Source of the DNA: Lycocorax pyrrhopterus obiensis
Taxonomy: Eukaryota > Chordata > Aves > Passeriformes > Paradisaeidae
Length of the DNA stretch: 64,000 bases
Reading direction: 5' to 3'
Assembly (NCBI GenBank): GCA_014706295.1
Contig: JACSVZ010000004.1
Coordinates: 11,194,465 to 11,258,464 of the forward strand
This document shows positions 1 through 13,298 of the stretch, in pieces (within the stretch, counting starts at the first letter, position 1; each line of letters starts with the position of its first letter). The translations under genes were made by a program, and so were the position numbers. Under the pieces are notes generated by a model. It saw only the letters and a list, made by a program, of their open reading frames with translations. It did not search any database and had not been told where the DNA came from.

Positions 1-3000
1 CTGGCCATGAGAGATGTCAGTCTGGTGGTTGAAATACGTAGCTGAAATAAGGCAAAATAAAACTGCATCTTATTTTGACAACTCATTGGTCCAGTAGGTC
101 ATGGCCATTCCATAGGATTTTCACCAAGAGGGAGACCCCCAAAAAGTTTTTGTGAAATGGTAAAAAGCGCATTTTTATTTTCTAGATTTGGGACTAGAAA
201 ATAAACCTCTGTTTATCACTTAATCTCTAACTGTGAGATTAACGTAAGGTTTCCCCTTCCTGTTTCTCCTTTATGTGCCATGGAAAGGGATCTGGTGTAT
301 GCACCCACCATAGTCCCCGGCACTTGGCTTGTGCTACATCCCTCCAAGGTGGGCTCAATCCTCTCTGGATCTGGTGGGATGCATAGAGTAGCTGCTCTTT
401 CTTGCCATTACACAGATGTTCTAAGCATCTCTTCTAAGGTTCTTCTAATAGTGTGCAGGCCTGATTGTCTCTCTCTTTAAGGTATGAATTAATATTATCT
501 AGATTTGACTTCTTATTAGTTCTAATATGTTCTGCAGTTTATAGCAAGCGGTTCTTTTATCCCTTGATATATTGTAGCTACATTCCTACTTTGCATCCCA
601 TGGGGCAGTCATATTCTTCAGTAAATTTCTGCTCCATCTACTAAAAATGAACATCGAGACACATAATTATACTTCAAAAAACACACAGTCACTTATTCAG
701 CCTTAAGAGTGCTGCTTTTTATTATGATAGCTTGGTACTGACTGTCGTCTTTTTGCCACCAAACCTAATCCTTTAGTAAAATGTTAAATGAAGATGAAGT
801 ACTACAGAAGAAATTCCTTGGGAAGGATGTGTATCAAACATGTCTGTGAGACATTTCACCTTAATGCAGATGGGTTATATTTTAAAAGTGGCAATTAACC
901 TCCATCTACTCTGGTTGATAGCTTCTCTTTTTGCTTCTGTTTTGAAGTCCACCATCTGTCTTGACTGATTACAGCTTTCAGAATATTAGGTGATCACCTT
1001 GCACTTAGCCAGGGGTAAAATAGGATGTTATCTGTATTTTCAGTTGTATTTTCTCTCTGAGCAAACATTTCTTAGAAGATTCTTTTCATCGGTGAAGTGG
1101 CTTCTGCTGTTTCGTTGAATTGCCGTGCAGTGACTGTGCAGAACTTGGAAAACGCAGCTCATTTTGGCCTCCACAGGTGACGTGCCATTGTTGTGTTGGC
1201 CATTTACCCATTTGGGTTTCTTTTAGCTACTGAATGTACATCTGTGTAACAGCACCAGGAAGACACTTGCAATTCCTGTTTTCACCCTGAGTGCTTTGGA
1301 GTAGATTGTCTTCCTTCTGACATGAGCTAGGGTGCAAAAGACTAAGTTACTGGGGTGACTAGTGCAGTGTTGTCAGAGGAGAATTCTACACAGTGACACA
1401 CCCCGAGGCACCTGCAGGGGACTCATCTGTCAAGGAATTCATTGCTCATTTCTAGGCATGATGTGAATAACAGTAAACCATCACGATTGTTTGGGTCCAG
1501 TGCAGGAGATGGGGCTGGTCCCTTCATTCCGAAATACTGATGCCAAGTAGTCCATGGTTTTGTTTGCATTTTGTGGGGGGTTTTTATGAGTGTAGTCTTC
1601 TCTGTGGCTTCTCTGTCTGTTTCTTCAATTTGTGAAAAATCAAAATAGGTCTCAAGTTTTATTTTGACTGTGGCTTGGAAAAGAAGCCATGTGGCTGTCT
1701 GTCATGGTATGTAGTTACTCAGACCTTAGGCAAACTGTAAAAGTATGAACAAAGAGCAAATTTATATAGTAATGACGAAATTTGTGGGTTTATTTTGCAC
1801 TTGCCCTTATGGGGTCATTTTGTTTCTCTCTCTCTCTCTTGGATAGGGCTAATTGTAGGGCCAGGAGTTAGGGCTTCTCTGTACTGCTGTGAACTCCACA
1901 TCAACTCACAGGAGCAATTTCTGTCCACTTTTATGCACTATGAGAACAGTAGTAATAGTGTGCAGCACGGTGTGTGTATTTTTTTGCATCAAAATGCCAA
2001 TTCTATCTTTGTCCTCTGCACAGACTGCCTGTGACATCTAGGGTGTGATATCCATCCATATTCTGGTTGTGTTGGTCAGCTCAAGCTTCCAGGAGATGTG
2101 TCCCTTCATTTGTTTTGAACCGTCACAGGAATAGTGATGCTCAGCATCTTTGGCAATGAAATGTTCCACACCCCTTGCCCAGCACCTGCGTTGCACAATC
2201 TGAGTCAATGGAGAGTTACACCCAGTGAAAAGCCAGGTGAGCACAATGTTCCCAGCAGTGAGTTGAGACAAATCAGCATGCTCCTGTCTTCCCAGGACTT
2301 AATTTGATGCTGTGGCTGTTGTCCCCTGGTTCTTCTCTAGTCAGGAGAGGTATGATGAGGCAGAGTTAGTTGTCTTATGACCCACAGAAGAGTGAAGCAA
2401 GGGGAACATGCATGGTGACTTCAGCGGGCTTTAGCTGAGACTCTTGTATTTCTCAGGATGTTAAATAGGTGAAATACAATAGTTTTATTTTTAACCTCTG
2501 AGATAAGCCACTCAAGCTACAATTTTCTCATTCTTTTCCCACACTCCTGGACAAAATGCTGCATGGAAATGAAACCCTGTTATTTATTGGACTGACAGGC
2601 TTCACTGGGCTGGGTGCATTCACAGTAGCATGTTCAGGGCTGCACCTGCAGCGCGGTGGTTTGTTGAAGCAGCACAGAGGGAAGAAGTCTCATAATTCCA
2701 TTAAACAATTACTGCAGATAACTCATAACTAACCTTTCTTAAAATTTACCCCAAAGGGGTTAAATACAAGTAGTGATTAAAAGTGACCTAAATCATAATT
2801 TAATTAAAAGAAATTAAAATGCAAACTGAAAATGTTCAGCAACCTCAGGCCACCACCCTAATGATTTACTTTAATGTGTTTGTCGTTCTGCAATAATGGC
2901 CTTTGTGTGTAAGTGCTTCTTGTTTTATGTCTGATATTATTTTGCCACTGGAATAGTTTGAAAATAGTTGCAGGCTGTATGATCTCAAGTGTCTATATGG

Positions 3001-6000
3001 ATGTACATGTGCTTTCTTCTCACATTTTAGGGGTTTCACTGATGCCAGCGTATCTACTTGTGTGCAGAATGCAGATCAAGGCCCATATTTTAAATTTTCT
3101 CATTAATTCGTTTCTCTGCTATACAGTAAGGACCTTCATGTCATTAGTGCCATGACTACCATGGCAGTATTTTTGTGCTGTAAAAAAGATAGTTGCAAAC
3201 TGGCGTCCCTTGTCTGCCAGATCTTGGTTGCACTTGCATTTGTTATACAAGAAAGAAGCACAGGTCACACCAATGGAGAGATGCCACAGTCACTGGCCAT
3301 GCAGAGAAGCAGAGGATGCTCCTGGATTTGCATGGCAGAGCCATGCAGAGATGTAACAGGATCAAACCTGGTGTTCCAGGATGTGGTACCTGCACAAATT
3401 AAGGTGAAAGCCTCAGGTGTTGGCCCTTTGTCACTTTTATTTCTACCCCAGGAAGGAGGAAGAGGTTTGAGGAAGCCTTATTCTGGGTGTTGATACCCTA
3501 TGGATGATATAAATACAGCTTTCTCAGTAGCAAAAACAATTTTATTATTAATAGCCTCTGTGTTCATGAGTTGGACTTGATAATCCTTGTGGATCCTTTC
3601 CATATCAGGATATTCTGTGGTTCTGTGTTGGAGGGGTAGAAATGGACTGGTTTTTACTGGGTATGCAGAATTTCTTCCTTTAAATAGAAAAATACAGTAT
3701 CTGCAATTCTGTTTTCTTCTGAAAAATGTCTTTTTGCACCACTTTTTGGGGCACTGACTTTAGCCTCGTCTCTAAGTGTGTCACCAGCTGCTTGTGAAGA
3801 AGGATGCTGCTGAAGAGGAGTAGGTGTGCAAGCAGACCTAGCACTTCCTCAGCTCCAAAATGCGAAGAGCCAAGAGGCCAGCAGGCTATTAATATTTTTG
3901 ACTTGCCATGTTTGTTCCAAGAACAGTGGAAGATGTAAGAAGCCACATGCTTCCATGGTCTTGCAGAGAAAATACGAAGAATACTAAAACTGCAACGGTT
4001 TGTCCCCTGATCTTTCATCAGGATCTTGTCCCAGCCCTTTCCTGTCTGACGGCTGGCTTATTATTTTCATATTACCTGCTTCATTTGGGGGCTGCCACTG
4101 CAGCTGGCACCTCACTGTGCATGCTAAATGCCTCTCCGTGACAGAAAGTGGGCAGGCACTCCTGGAGAATCCTCTTTGCTGGTGGAGTTAGAAGTGCCAC
4201 TTGCTCTGCCAGCTTGCTGAGCATGCTGATTGATCCTTGTTTAGCCTCTTTTCTACCAAATATATCATGTGGGGAAGGGGCATGGGTTTTTTTGATGACA
4301 AAAGAAAATGCCAGGAGGAGACAGCAAGAACCTATCAGGCAGTAGTCAGCTTGGCAAGAGAAAGCAAAATATATGGACAGAAGTTGGTCTTTTAGCATCT
4401 GATGTGCTTATTTTGTTTGTATGATGCTACTGTAATCCTCAAACTTCTATTTTTTTTCAACTGTTATGCCAGGGGGAAAGAAACAGATGTTCCAATTTGT
4501 CTTGTGATGTGGGTCAAAATAATTTACATTTTCTGGCCTAGAATGACATGACATGTCATTTGCTACTTTTTTTATCTCCTTTGGAGGGAGTGACAGGTTG
4601 CTGTTCAATTACCAGTGTAATAGAAAAGCAAATATTGTGAGGACAGCTTTCACCTAAAGAAATGCAATCATTGATGGCTGCAGTAGTGGGAAGAGAAGGA
4701 TGGCAGATACTGTAGAAGCCATCCAGTGGAAAAGACATTTTTATTATAAATAATGTCATGGGGAAGACTCAAGGAAAATGCACTGGCTCTGGCTTTTCTG
4801 CCTGGAGAAAAGGAGAGCCAAGGGTGAATAAAAATATGGTGGAAAAATTGTCTCACTACTCTTGTAAAATATATTTCCAGCTCTTTGCCTTGAGGACATG
4901 CTCCTTAAAGCCTTTCCATTTACTCTGCACCCAGTTCCAGAGGAGAGCAATAACTGCAGAAAGACTCTTCATCAGTCAAAGACACTCAGTGAGAGACTCA
5001 TTAGAAGGGTTTTTTAAAAGTGGAAAAACCTGTTTGTCGACGACTTTGGGATCAGTCACTTCTCCACTCTATAGTTTGCTTTCTTATCGGTGTATTCATG
5101 CTCTGTTTCCTCCCTTTCTAACGAGCTAAATAGATACTCAAGCAGAGTTTAACCATTCCTTCTGCAAGTCATTTACTTGAGCATCAGTTGTCCAGTCCTA
5201 ATTTTTAGCATTTCCTTTTCTCTATTTCTGCCAAAGTCTCTTGCCAGGCACAACGCTTACTTTCAGTACACTAACCAAGATGACTTTTCATGTCATGATC
5301 CAGTCAGTCTATTGGGCTGGGTCAGAGTACAAGAGGTCAAGTTTCTGTTTAAAGTCTTCTACATTTTTCTTTCTAAAGGAACAAAATGAAGTGAAAACAT
5401 GTTGAGAATCTTGTAATTTATGTTCTATCAGACCAGTTCTAAACAGTGAATGTCCAGTGAAATAATACATTTAGGATTGAGAAAATGTGGTTTATCTGAT
5501 AATCTGCTGAACCAGATGGTCATTTAAACTTTCTCTCATAGTTTAAGTTTTCTCTGAGTGACTTAAGCAAGAGGTATGGTTTCTTGGCAATAAATATGAA
5601 CGAACCCTTGAAATACCTGGTTTTAGTCAAGTAAGTTGTGGCTATAGTCGTAATAATGGATGTAGAAAAAACTATCATCTGGAAATAGAGTTTTAAATTG
5701 TGAATGTGGTAAGGTAATGGCTGAAATTAATTTCAGTGATACATCAGTAGTTACCATTTATGCCTGACATGCTTTTTCTGGTTGTAGTCTTTTTGCATAG
5801 AGTGAAACATGTTACACCTGACCATAATTAAATCCTTGAAGCTTTGGCACTGCTCATTTCACAATGATGTAATAATCTCTTTGGGTCTGACCTATCAGTA
5901 AAGATTTTTCCAGTGCCACTGCCCTGCTGTGTTACAGGATGGTCTTTATTTATTAATTGCTTGCTGCATAGCTTGATGACACCAAGCCTGTGTTTTAAAA

Positions 6001-7721
6001 GGGATGGGGGAGAGAAAAGGTTATCCTCTAGTATAGCTAACTTTCTATTTTGCACGTGGTCCTCCTATTGTGTGTGGACAGGCAGAACGGTGACTTTGAA
6101 AACAATACCTTTTGATTTCAAGTCAGGGAAAGAAAAACCCCGCAGGTTTTGTCACGCCATTTTGGTCATCCACATAATGCAATTTTTTACAGGTTAGAGC
6201 TCAGTAATGTGCTAAGAAATCACGATGGCAAAGCATCCATTAAGGTTAGAATTCGTACAAAGAGTTACCAGGAGGGCAGGAAGCCCAGGTCCCCGCTGAC
6301 GGCCATCAGCCGCACCCTGCCCACCTCTGTTCTCTCAGGTGAGGGGTGTCAAGTTCCTGCTCCATCTCCTCTCCTCCTGAGAGCAGCTCTGTGCAGGGCC
6401 AGCCTTTCCACTAGTTCTCCACTAGTCCCATCTGCTGGATGCCAGGAAGAATTGCCTTCTGGAAAGAGGGAAAGCATCATACCTCAGCCTTTAAATATCA
6501 GCTGAGTGCAGTGTGCCACCAGATGTACATCTGCCTGTGGAAAACACATGCTCTCTCTGTTTTCCTTCCATCCACCTCATCACATTTGGACCACTGCTAT
6601 TCCCTTCATCAGGTTCCATGTGTTAAGTCAAAGCAAGGTGGCTGACGCAAGGAACTTTAGCCGTGTTGCTTTAGAGAAGCTGTAATCAGAAAACCCAGCA
6701 GCCAGCAAAGATCACAGCAAAAAAATGTGTATCATCATCAAGACATTTTCAGGCCTGGGAATGAATTTCTTTTCTCGCAATGTATATGCTCAGCAGTCAG
6801 ATTTTCAAATATCTCATTAAGGCTGGTACTCAGCTGTTCTTGTGGTGCTGCAAAGAAGGGAGCATGGCCGTGGCATCTGATCCCACATGCAGCACTGCAG
6901 CCTCTCGTGTTATTATGAAGCAAAAAGAGCCTTTTCCATCCCTGAAAATAGAGAATTCCTGATATATTTGTAATCAGGGCAAGCAAAGTTTAAGAGACCT
7001 GTAGATATTTTTCTCTGTGGTTATTTGCTGTTTGGTACCTGCCTTCCAGAAGAGAGATGGAGGGTAGAAAATGGATAATGAATGTGAAGTAGTGGAGAAA
7101 TTTGGGAATGAATGTGAATGTAAAAAGGGGAAAACTTCATTCAGTCCAAGCAATCTTACTTTGTTTGATGTGCTCTCTTCATTACAGCCATTTGTGATGC
7201 ATTTTTATACTTTACATTAAGTGGCATTGTGGTTTCTGCTTTAAAATTCAATTCAGTTGATTCTTACCTTCCATAGGCATTGAAGTATGTTCTGCAGGTC
7301 AGAAACACAGCCACTTCAAGGATCCTGTTGAAATGTTACTGGAGGAAAATAATCTTGGGGAAAAAAACCTCTTTATAAAATACATAGAAGTTCAAGTAAA
7401 TTTATAAAGTTCAAGTGCAATTTCATTTATTGCAGACTGTGTTTAGGGAAACATCCCTTTATTTGGTATTGCTATTTCCAGTGAGCCTATTGAGATAAAA
7501 TCTATAATCCTCATCTTGAGATATAAAAATATGACTGATTTAAATGGAACTGGTCCTATTGACAGTTTTTTTCAGCTTACCTTTGCATCTCTCCTTTTTT
7601 ATCACAGCACTTTGCTGTAAATTAGCAGTTTGTACTAAATTGGCTGCAATTAATATTGCACTGCTCCAGTTACCAATAAAAAGATGTATCATAAATAATT
7701 TTTATGTGTTTTTCTCAATAG
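1..7721 (+). other. Upstream intronic or flanking DNA, no supported exon
   Basis: I read this stretch for acceptor, open frame and donor combinations and found none that fit the phase-1 pattern of the downstream exons. Several pyrimidine-rich AG sites occur (near 970, 1213, 1455, 2338 and 3030), but each is followed by an early stop or by no usable donor. Open frames here are short and unlike any family I know. The stretch most likely belongs to an intron of the gene whose exons begin at 7722. It could also contain unrecognised 5' non-coding exons. Confidence 0.5.
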
Positions 7722-7784
7722 GTGGTAATGGCACAGTGGATAAGCAAAACACCGATGAAAGTAAGACCCAGTGCCAAGAAGCAG
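7722..7784 (+). CDS. Internal coding exon 1 of unidentified acidic-tail gene
   Basis: The acceptor is TGTGTTTTTCTCAATAG and the exon is open in phase 1, encoding GGNGTVDKQNTDESKTQCQEA. It ends at CAG followed by GTTTGT, giving 63 bases (21 codons), so both boundaries are phase 1. A second, stronger-looking donor (GTAAGA) lies inside it at 7761 and would give a 39-base exon, also phase 1 at both ends. Both products would therefore join in frame to the next exon. The peptide is hydrophilic and rich in D, E, Q, T and K, as in the later exons, suggesting a disordered segment. I do not recognise the protein. Assignment rests on splice signals, phase agreement and composition only. Confidence 0.6.
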
Positions 7785-10700
7785 GTTTGTGCCCAGCTCC
7801 TTAAATGCCTGTCTTAGGTTTTATCCACTTTGGTGAACAATAACCTTAGTCAGTGCTTTCGAAGGGGAATGTTTGTATACTTTCACCAGATTAGCCCAGG
7901 TCTTGAGCAATTCTCCCATTAGAGACCAAATCTTCATTCATTATGAATGAATGTGTTGCAGTGCAGGAATGCAGACCCCTCTCCAGCTTACCAGCTCTAT
8001 GTTCTCCCTTTAAGGTGCCTAATCTAGCTAATCCTCTCACCAGGAATAAATAATTTTTTCCCCTCTGCTTAGAATAGAAATGAGATAAAAGAAATTTGGG
8101 GAAGGGGGAAACAAGCAGCAGGCTCCTTCTGATGAAAACTCAACTCCTGATGATTTTTAAGGGTATTTTCAAATTTTAAAAAATTGTCTACACAAGTCAT
8201 AGTGGTTATGAAGATTTAAATCCATAGAGAAAAATATTGCATATGCTGTGAGTGAATGTCAGAGTTCACAAGCAGTGGGTTTTGCAGGTGACATGCTTAT
8301 AAATTATAGTGAGTTCAGTATGTTGGAATACAGTGTCACTCTGTGCTCACAAGTGATTTATTTTCTGTTTAATTTTTCATGCTATACAACTCTGTTCCTT
8401 GCAAGAGACAGCTAGAATGAATTAGCTACCAAAAGACCTGAAGTGGCAATCAAAATGTCTATCTATCCCCTTATTTCTTAAGTGTTTCTTTTAGTGTAGT
8501 GTTGCATGTAGCACTCTGCTTTTCTCATTTCATCAGGATTTTTTCCCATTGTAGTGCAGAATGTTCCCTAAGCATATTTAAACCAGAGAGAATGAAAGCG
8601 TTTTCTTTGGAATTTCTTGAGTGCGTTGTGGTAATGAGAAATCCATCGGATGAGGGTCTTCTTTTTGTCCTGTGCATTGGCCACTGTGTAGGTGGAAGGT
8701 CAGCTTTTCTCCCTGCCCTCCACAGGTCACTCTTCTGCAACTGAGTGTTAACATCTGATGCTGTCTGTCCGAGCTTGAAGTCCTTCTGTGTTTCATGTCC
8801 TTTTTATCACCTCTTCTGTATGTCCTCATGCGGGGCAGGCAGTGGGAGGTGAAGCCAGAGGCATACAGTATTACAGAATAAAATAGATTCCCATGGGCCT
8901 CAGCAAACTTTATCCTCCCCAAGATAAGTGCATGGTGGTGTTTTGTAAATGCTGGAGGGCAACCACATGTCCTTCCCTGGGTTGTTCACTTTCATGCTAG
9001 TTGTATTTCAAACAGACAAAGGGGACCAGGGAGAAGAATGAGTTATTCCGTGTGAATTGAGATTCTGTTTTGAATCTCTGACTAGACTGGGGCACATCTT
9101 TTTCCAAGCAATTTTCAGCTTTTAACTATACCAAGAACTGCTTGACTGCTAGCTCACTTCAGAGCTAATACTGCCCAGAGCTCCTGGCTCCAGTTGTAGA
9201 GGTTCCTGTTAAACCTGCATCTGCAGATGCCCAATACAGCCTGCTGTGCTTGTCACTGAAAGTCACTCTGATGGGATAAGTATTTCAGATTGATTGAATA
9301 AAATACCCTTTTTTTCCCAAGAGAATTAAGGAATGTTTACCTCTTGAAACTACTACTTTGCTACTATATGCGTTTGAAATGCACTGTGCTTTTCCCAAAA
9401 CTGCTTGTTATGACTTGTTGCAATACGAGCTGTCAGAGCTGGTTTATCAGAGCCGTGATGTACATTCTTTTGCTATCTTGTATTGGTACTCATGTTTCAT
9501 TTTTCTCATGAAGAGTGTCAAAGATCCAGACATCTGAGATCCCAGATCCAGAAAATGTCATACTTTTGGAACACGGTTTAGGTGCATGCCTAAATATAAT
9601 GTCGTGCCCACTCATTAGTCACCTCCTTGGCCACAGGCAGATGGTGTTACAGGAGAAAATTATTTGGCTTAACAGTTTTCCCTCCTAGTTTACATAGTGA
9701 CAGGAACAGAGAGGGCCACAATTACCTCCAGTTAGTTACATCCACCTAGCGAGTCTCTGCTGCTTTCTGCTCTATGCATTGCGGAGACAGAGCATCACCA
9801 GGACCTTTGAGGTTGCTGCTTTTGCTCCCCTTTGTGGCAGTAGAAAATTACCTGATTTTCCAAGGTACACAGTTGTATGCCTAGATTTCTAAACACTACA
9901 AGTGACCTCTGTTAGGAACAATCCTGTCAAATATTAAAGACAAAAAGACATAAACTTCCTCTAAACCAAAAGACATAAACTTCCTCTGAGTGTGACAAAT
10001 CATATACTTCAATATTGTAAAAGAAAATATAGGACACAAAAATTGATGCTCTATTCTTACTCGGTCCATTATATAAAGATTTACATATTCTCATTGTAGT
10101 GAAAAATATCATGATATTATAGAGAAAAGAATATATTATAAGGAAAACTATAGTAGTGGTAAAAACAACAATAATCTGAAAAGTCTGAAAATTTTTGCCT
10201 GTATGGGATTTTTTTAAAGTCTGGCCTCCAGTCTGTCATCAATGAGCTTCACAGTTAACACATGGAAAAACATCATGGCAGGCGGTTCTGAGCTCTTGTT
10301 TCAATCTAGTTAAAAGTACCAGCTGTGTATGTAAGGAAATAATTTTGTCAGAATGATCAACAACAAGTCTTTTGAAAGAAATGAAAGTCTAGAAATTAAA
10401 ACAAAACCTTATTAAGATTTTAGAACTATAAAAATCAGCAAGAAAAGGCAAGAGTGAAAGTTAAAACATTTTGTTAAGTTCATGTACCAGTTGTATCTGT
10501 TAACTACAATACATTTACCTGTGCGCTCTACCATTAAAAAACTCCAAGCTGCAGATTTTTAGGAACTTTCTAATTTCAGGCCTGATTCATTAAAGCTTCT
10601 ATTTTCAGGAAAGCATTTGCATCTAGTCATTTGAATTCCAGTGGGATTCATGGACAGATTCAAGTTAAGATTGACTTAGTTGTTTTTTCTCAAAATATAT

Positions 10701-11016
10701 GGATTAAATGAAAGAAAGAAATCTCAGAGCAAATAGAACACCAGCCTACGCATGAAACCAGTAGCTGTTCCTCTCTCTGTATGATGAGATATTGAAATAC
10801 AGATTTGATCTGGCTGTATTGGAATGTTAGTTTACATCTTTCTTAGGGAAGACAATCAGACCAGTAATAGCCAGTAAATGGATGGAAGCCCAGTAAATGA
10901 AATACAGGTCTAATACCTTGTCTCAATAAGGCGTAACACCTTTTTTTTTTAGTAAAGTGGTTCATCAGTTTTCTATTTAATGAATAACTTCTCTTTCATT
11001 TCCTTTGTTCTTATAG
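7785..11016 (+). other. Intron between exons 1 and 2
   Basis: This interval has no supported coding sequence. It contains a short tandem duplication at 9944-9987 and otherwise AT-rich unique-looking DNA. No CR1 or LTR copy was recognised in it. Confidence 0.55.
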
Positions 11017-11082
11017 ATGAAACAAAACCTTCAGCTGTAGCCAGCCTGTTATCAGAAGACACTGAGCTGAGTGAGAATAAAG
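11017..11082 (+). CDS. Internal coding exon 2 of unidentified acidic-tail gene
   Basis: A pyrimidine-rich acceptor (CTTTCATTTCCTTTGTTCTTATAG) precedes an exon of 66 bases (22 codons) that ends AATAAAG before GTACAG. It enters and leaves in phase 1. The peptide begins DETKPSAVASLLSEDTEL and continues with SENK; it is rich in Ser, Glu and Asp with no hydrophobic core, so it is probably disordered. The open frame continues into the intron for about 50 more codons, but that part becomes rich in Phe and Trp and is unlike the exon. The exon lies 3.2 kb after exon 1 and 9.5 kb before exon 3. No domain was recognised. Confidence 0.72.
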
Positions 11083-12840
11083 GTACAGATTGGAAACTGT
11101 GTTTTGAAATATCCCGTCCCAAGAGGACATTTCATGAAACTGTTTTTTCCTTTGTCTGGAAATTGCCAAAATCTCAGTTAAACAATACAGAAATAGGTAA
11201 ACACCTGGATTTTCATTTACAAAAGTCTTTGTAATGAAGTACTTGGCACCAACTGTTGGGCTGGTAGGAGAAATTCCACAAATTCCTAAGTCCCCTTGTT
11301 ATGGAGTTAATACTAAAATATCGTACATGACATATCCGAAATAAGCCCAAAGCTTGGGCTCACTGGGGTGACTCACAGGCATGTAGCTAAGCATGCATAT
11401 TTATCTCAGCAATATCAGCTCCCTGTTCAGTGCTCTCCTGATGCAGGTAAAGAAAAACACAATAGTTATAAACGCATCAGGAGGAGACAGGAGGAGATGA
11501 AGTCATAAGAGAGAGGCAGAAAGTATGTTTATCTTGTGCAGACTGTGCTGGGCACTCAGATCATTTAGTTTGTGATAAATATTTAAAAGTGTCACAGGGC
11601 CAAATAACAGGGAGTTTAGGAAACAGGAGAGATGTTCTAATTTAAAAGTTTCAAGCTGAGATTTTTCCTGTGGAGTTGTTCATTTACCAACAGATAGGAA
11701 CCAGTGCACAGCTGTATTGTTTTTGATATTCCTGTGATAATCATGCTGTTAATTGCTTGTGCTGGTCTACGTTTTTTAGCATTTTTGTGGGGGTATGTCA
11801 GGAAAAACTCTGGGTGATATACAAAATGTTTGCTACCGGTAATCCAAAACAAGAGTTATGCTATCTGTAATAAATACAATCCATCAGTACAGCCTTCAAG
11901 ACTAATAGAAAATTTTCATGCATTTTACTGAGATAACATAATTATTAACATCCATTAACTTATTTATTTTTAAAGATTTAATGTTTAATTCACCATTGCT
12001 GCTTGACTCTCTTCTCATTTTTCTAGATAAATGTGACAGGGTATGAGATCCTGCCCTTTTGTTCCAAAGCCACGTGCTGGACTGCCCACATACTTACCTG
12101 ATTATGAGTTCAAAGCCTTGTGCAGTTTGATTTAAGTGCTCTTTTAACTGATTGATTGATCCTGCAAAGAAAAAAAAGAACCACAAACCTTTGCTGGAGT
12201 CCTGGCTTTTGCTTTTGATACACCACAAATCGAAGTCATGGCAAGTGTAGTGGAAGGCAGAAATAGTGGTGGATTCAATCCCAGCATGGCTGGTGATTGC
12301 CTGTCATTAACTTTTCTTGTTTCGATGGTATTTGGCCTGTTTATGTATTTTGTGTCTTGAAGACTCCCCATTAGATAGGAGTTTTGTGTGTTTCACATTG
12401 AGAGGGTCACAGTGAGGCTTTGGGTTTGAATTTTTTTTTCTGTCTGCAGTCAATGGAAGATCCCAACAAATTGGTATTGTTTTGAGTGCTTGTTCCTAAC
12501 TAAGAAGATGACTGTCTTCTGATATGCTTCTCAGTGTGTAACCCCTCCGGGTTTTTACACCATTGTATTAGAAGTCTCTTCTCAGGAAAGAAATCATCTT
12601 TGTATGTTAAAGTCCCACTTTTCATATAATATATTAAGAGTATATATAGTGGTTTCCCCTCTTCTCCTGAGAGGCTGATGGAAGAGATAGTGCCCTGAGA
12701 AATCCAAAGTGCATTATCACTTTGATGTCCTACTTGTCCTCATAAGTAAGATGGAAAGCATCTGGTAGGGGAAAAGGAGCAAGACAAACTCTCCTCCACA
12801 GATTTTGTTTGTAAAACTGTACAAGTTAAAAAGAAAAAAG

Positions 12841-12970
12841 AGGGAGGGAGGGGAGGGGAGGGGAGGGGAGGGGAGGGAGGGGAGGGGAGGGAGGGGAGGG
12901 GAGGGGAGGGGAGGGGAGGGGAGGGGAGGGGAGGGGAGGGGAGGGGAGGGGAGGGGAGGGGAGGGGAGGA
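12841..12970 (+). repeat. (GGGGA)n purine tract
   Basis: About 130 bases consist almost only of GGGGA units with a few GGGA interruptions, flanked on the left by an A/G-rich stretch. Several runs of four G separated by one A make it a candidate G-quadruplex or triplex former. The G-rich strand is the sense strand of the surrounding gene. The proline-serine-rich and glycine-arginine-rich translations across it come from the repeat and are not proteins. Confidence 0.97.
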
Positions 12971-13090
12971 TGTTTTTGGATTTGATTGCTAGTTTTTTTA
13001 ATGGAAACAAGAATTTTGAACAGCGAGGCCACCATGGACCAGAACATAGTTTTAATCCTTATTTCCATTGGTAGATTTTCAGCTTTGCAG

Positions 13091-13298
13091 ACTTTTACTG
13101 TGAAGGTGCTGAAGCATTGGCAGAGGTTGCCCAGAGAAGCTGTGGATGCCCCATCCCTGGAAGTGTTCAAGGCCAGATTGGACGGGGCTCTGAGCAACCT
13201 GGTCTAGTGGAAGGTGTCCCTGCTGGGGGATTGGAATGAAATGATCTTCAAGATCCCTTCCAACCCAAACAACTCTGATTCTTCAATGATTCTATAAT
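13091..13298 (+). mobile_element. CR1: CR1-type LINE 3' end fragment
   Basis: The sequence matches my memory of the avian CR1 3' region: GGTTGCCCAGAGAAGCTGTG near 13118, then TGTTCAAGGCCAGATTGGA, then GGTCTAGTGGAAGGTGTCCC. It ends in the usual GATCCCTTCCAACCC followed by degenerate ATTCTATAAT units. It is 5'-truncated, as most CR1 copies are, and lies in the same orientation as the gene. The mid-element open frame of about 70 codons is not a gene. Confidence 0.93.

Noticed and set aside
4880..4989. Acceptor and GTGAGA donor with a phase-1 frame (ALCLEDMLLKAFPF...)
   Set aside because: The peptide is hydrophobic and Cys-containing, unlike all supported exons, and the pyrimidine tract is poor.
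12717..13197. Proline-serine-rich and glycine-arginine-rich frames on both strands
   Set aside because: They are translations of the (GGGGA)n repeat and the adjoining CR1 copy.
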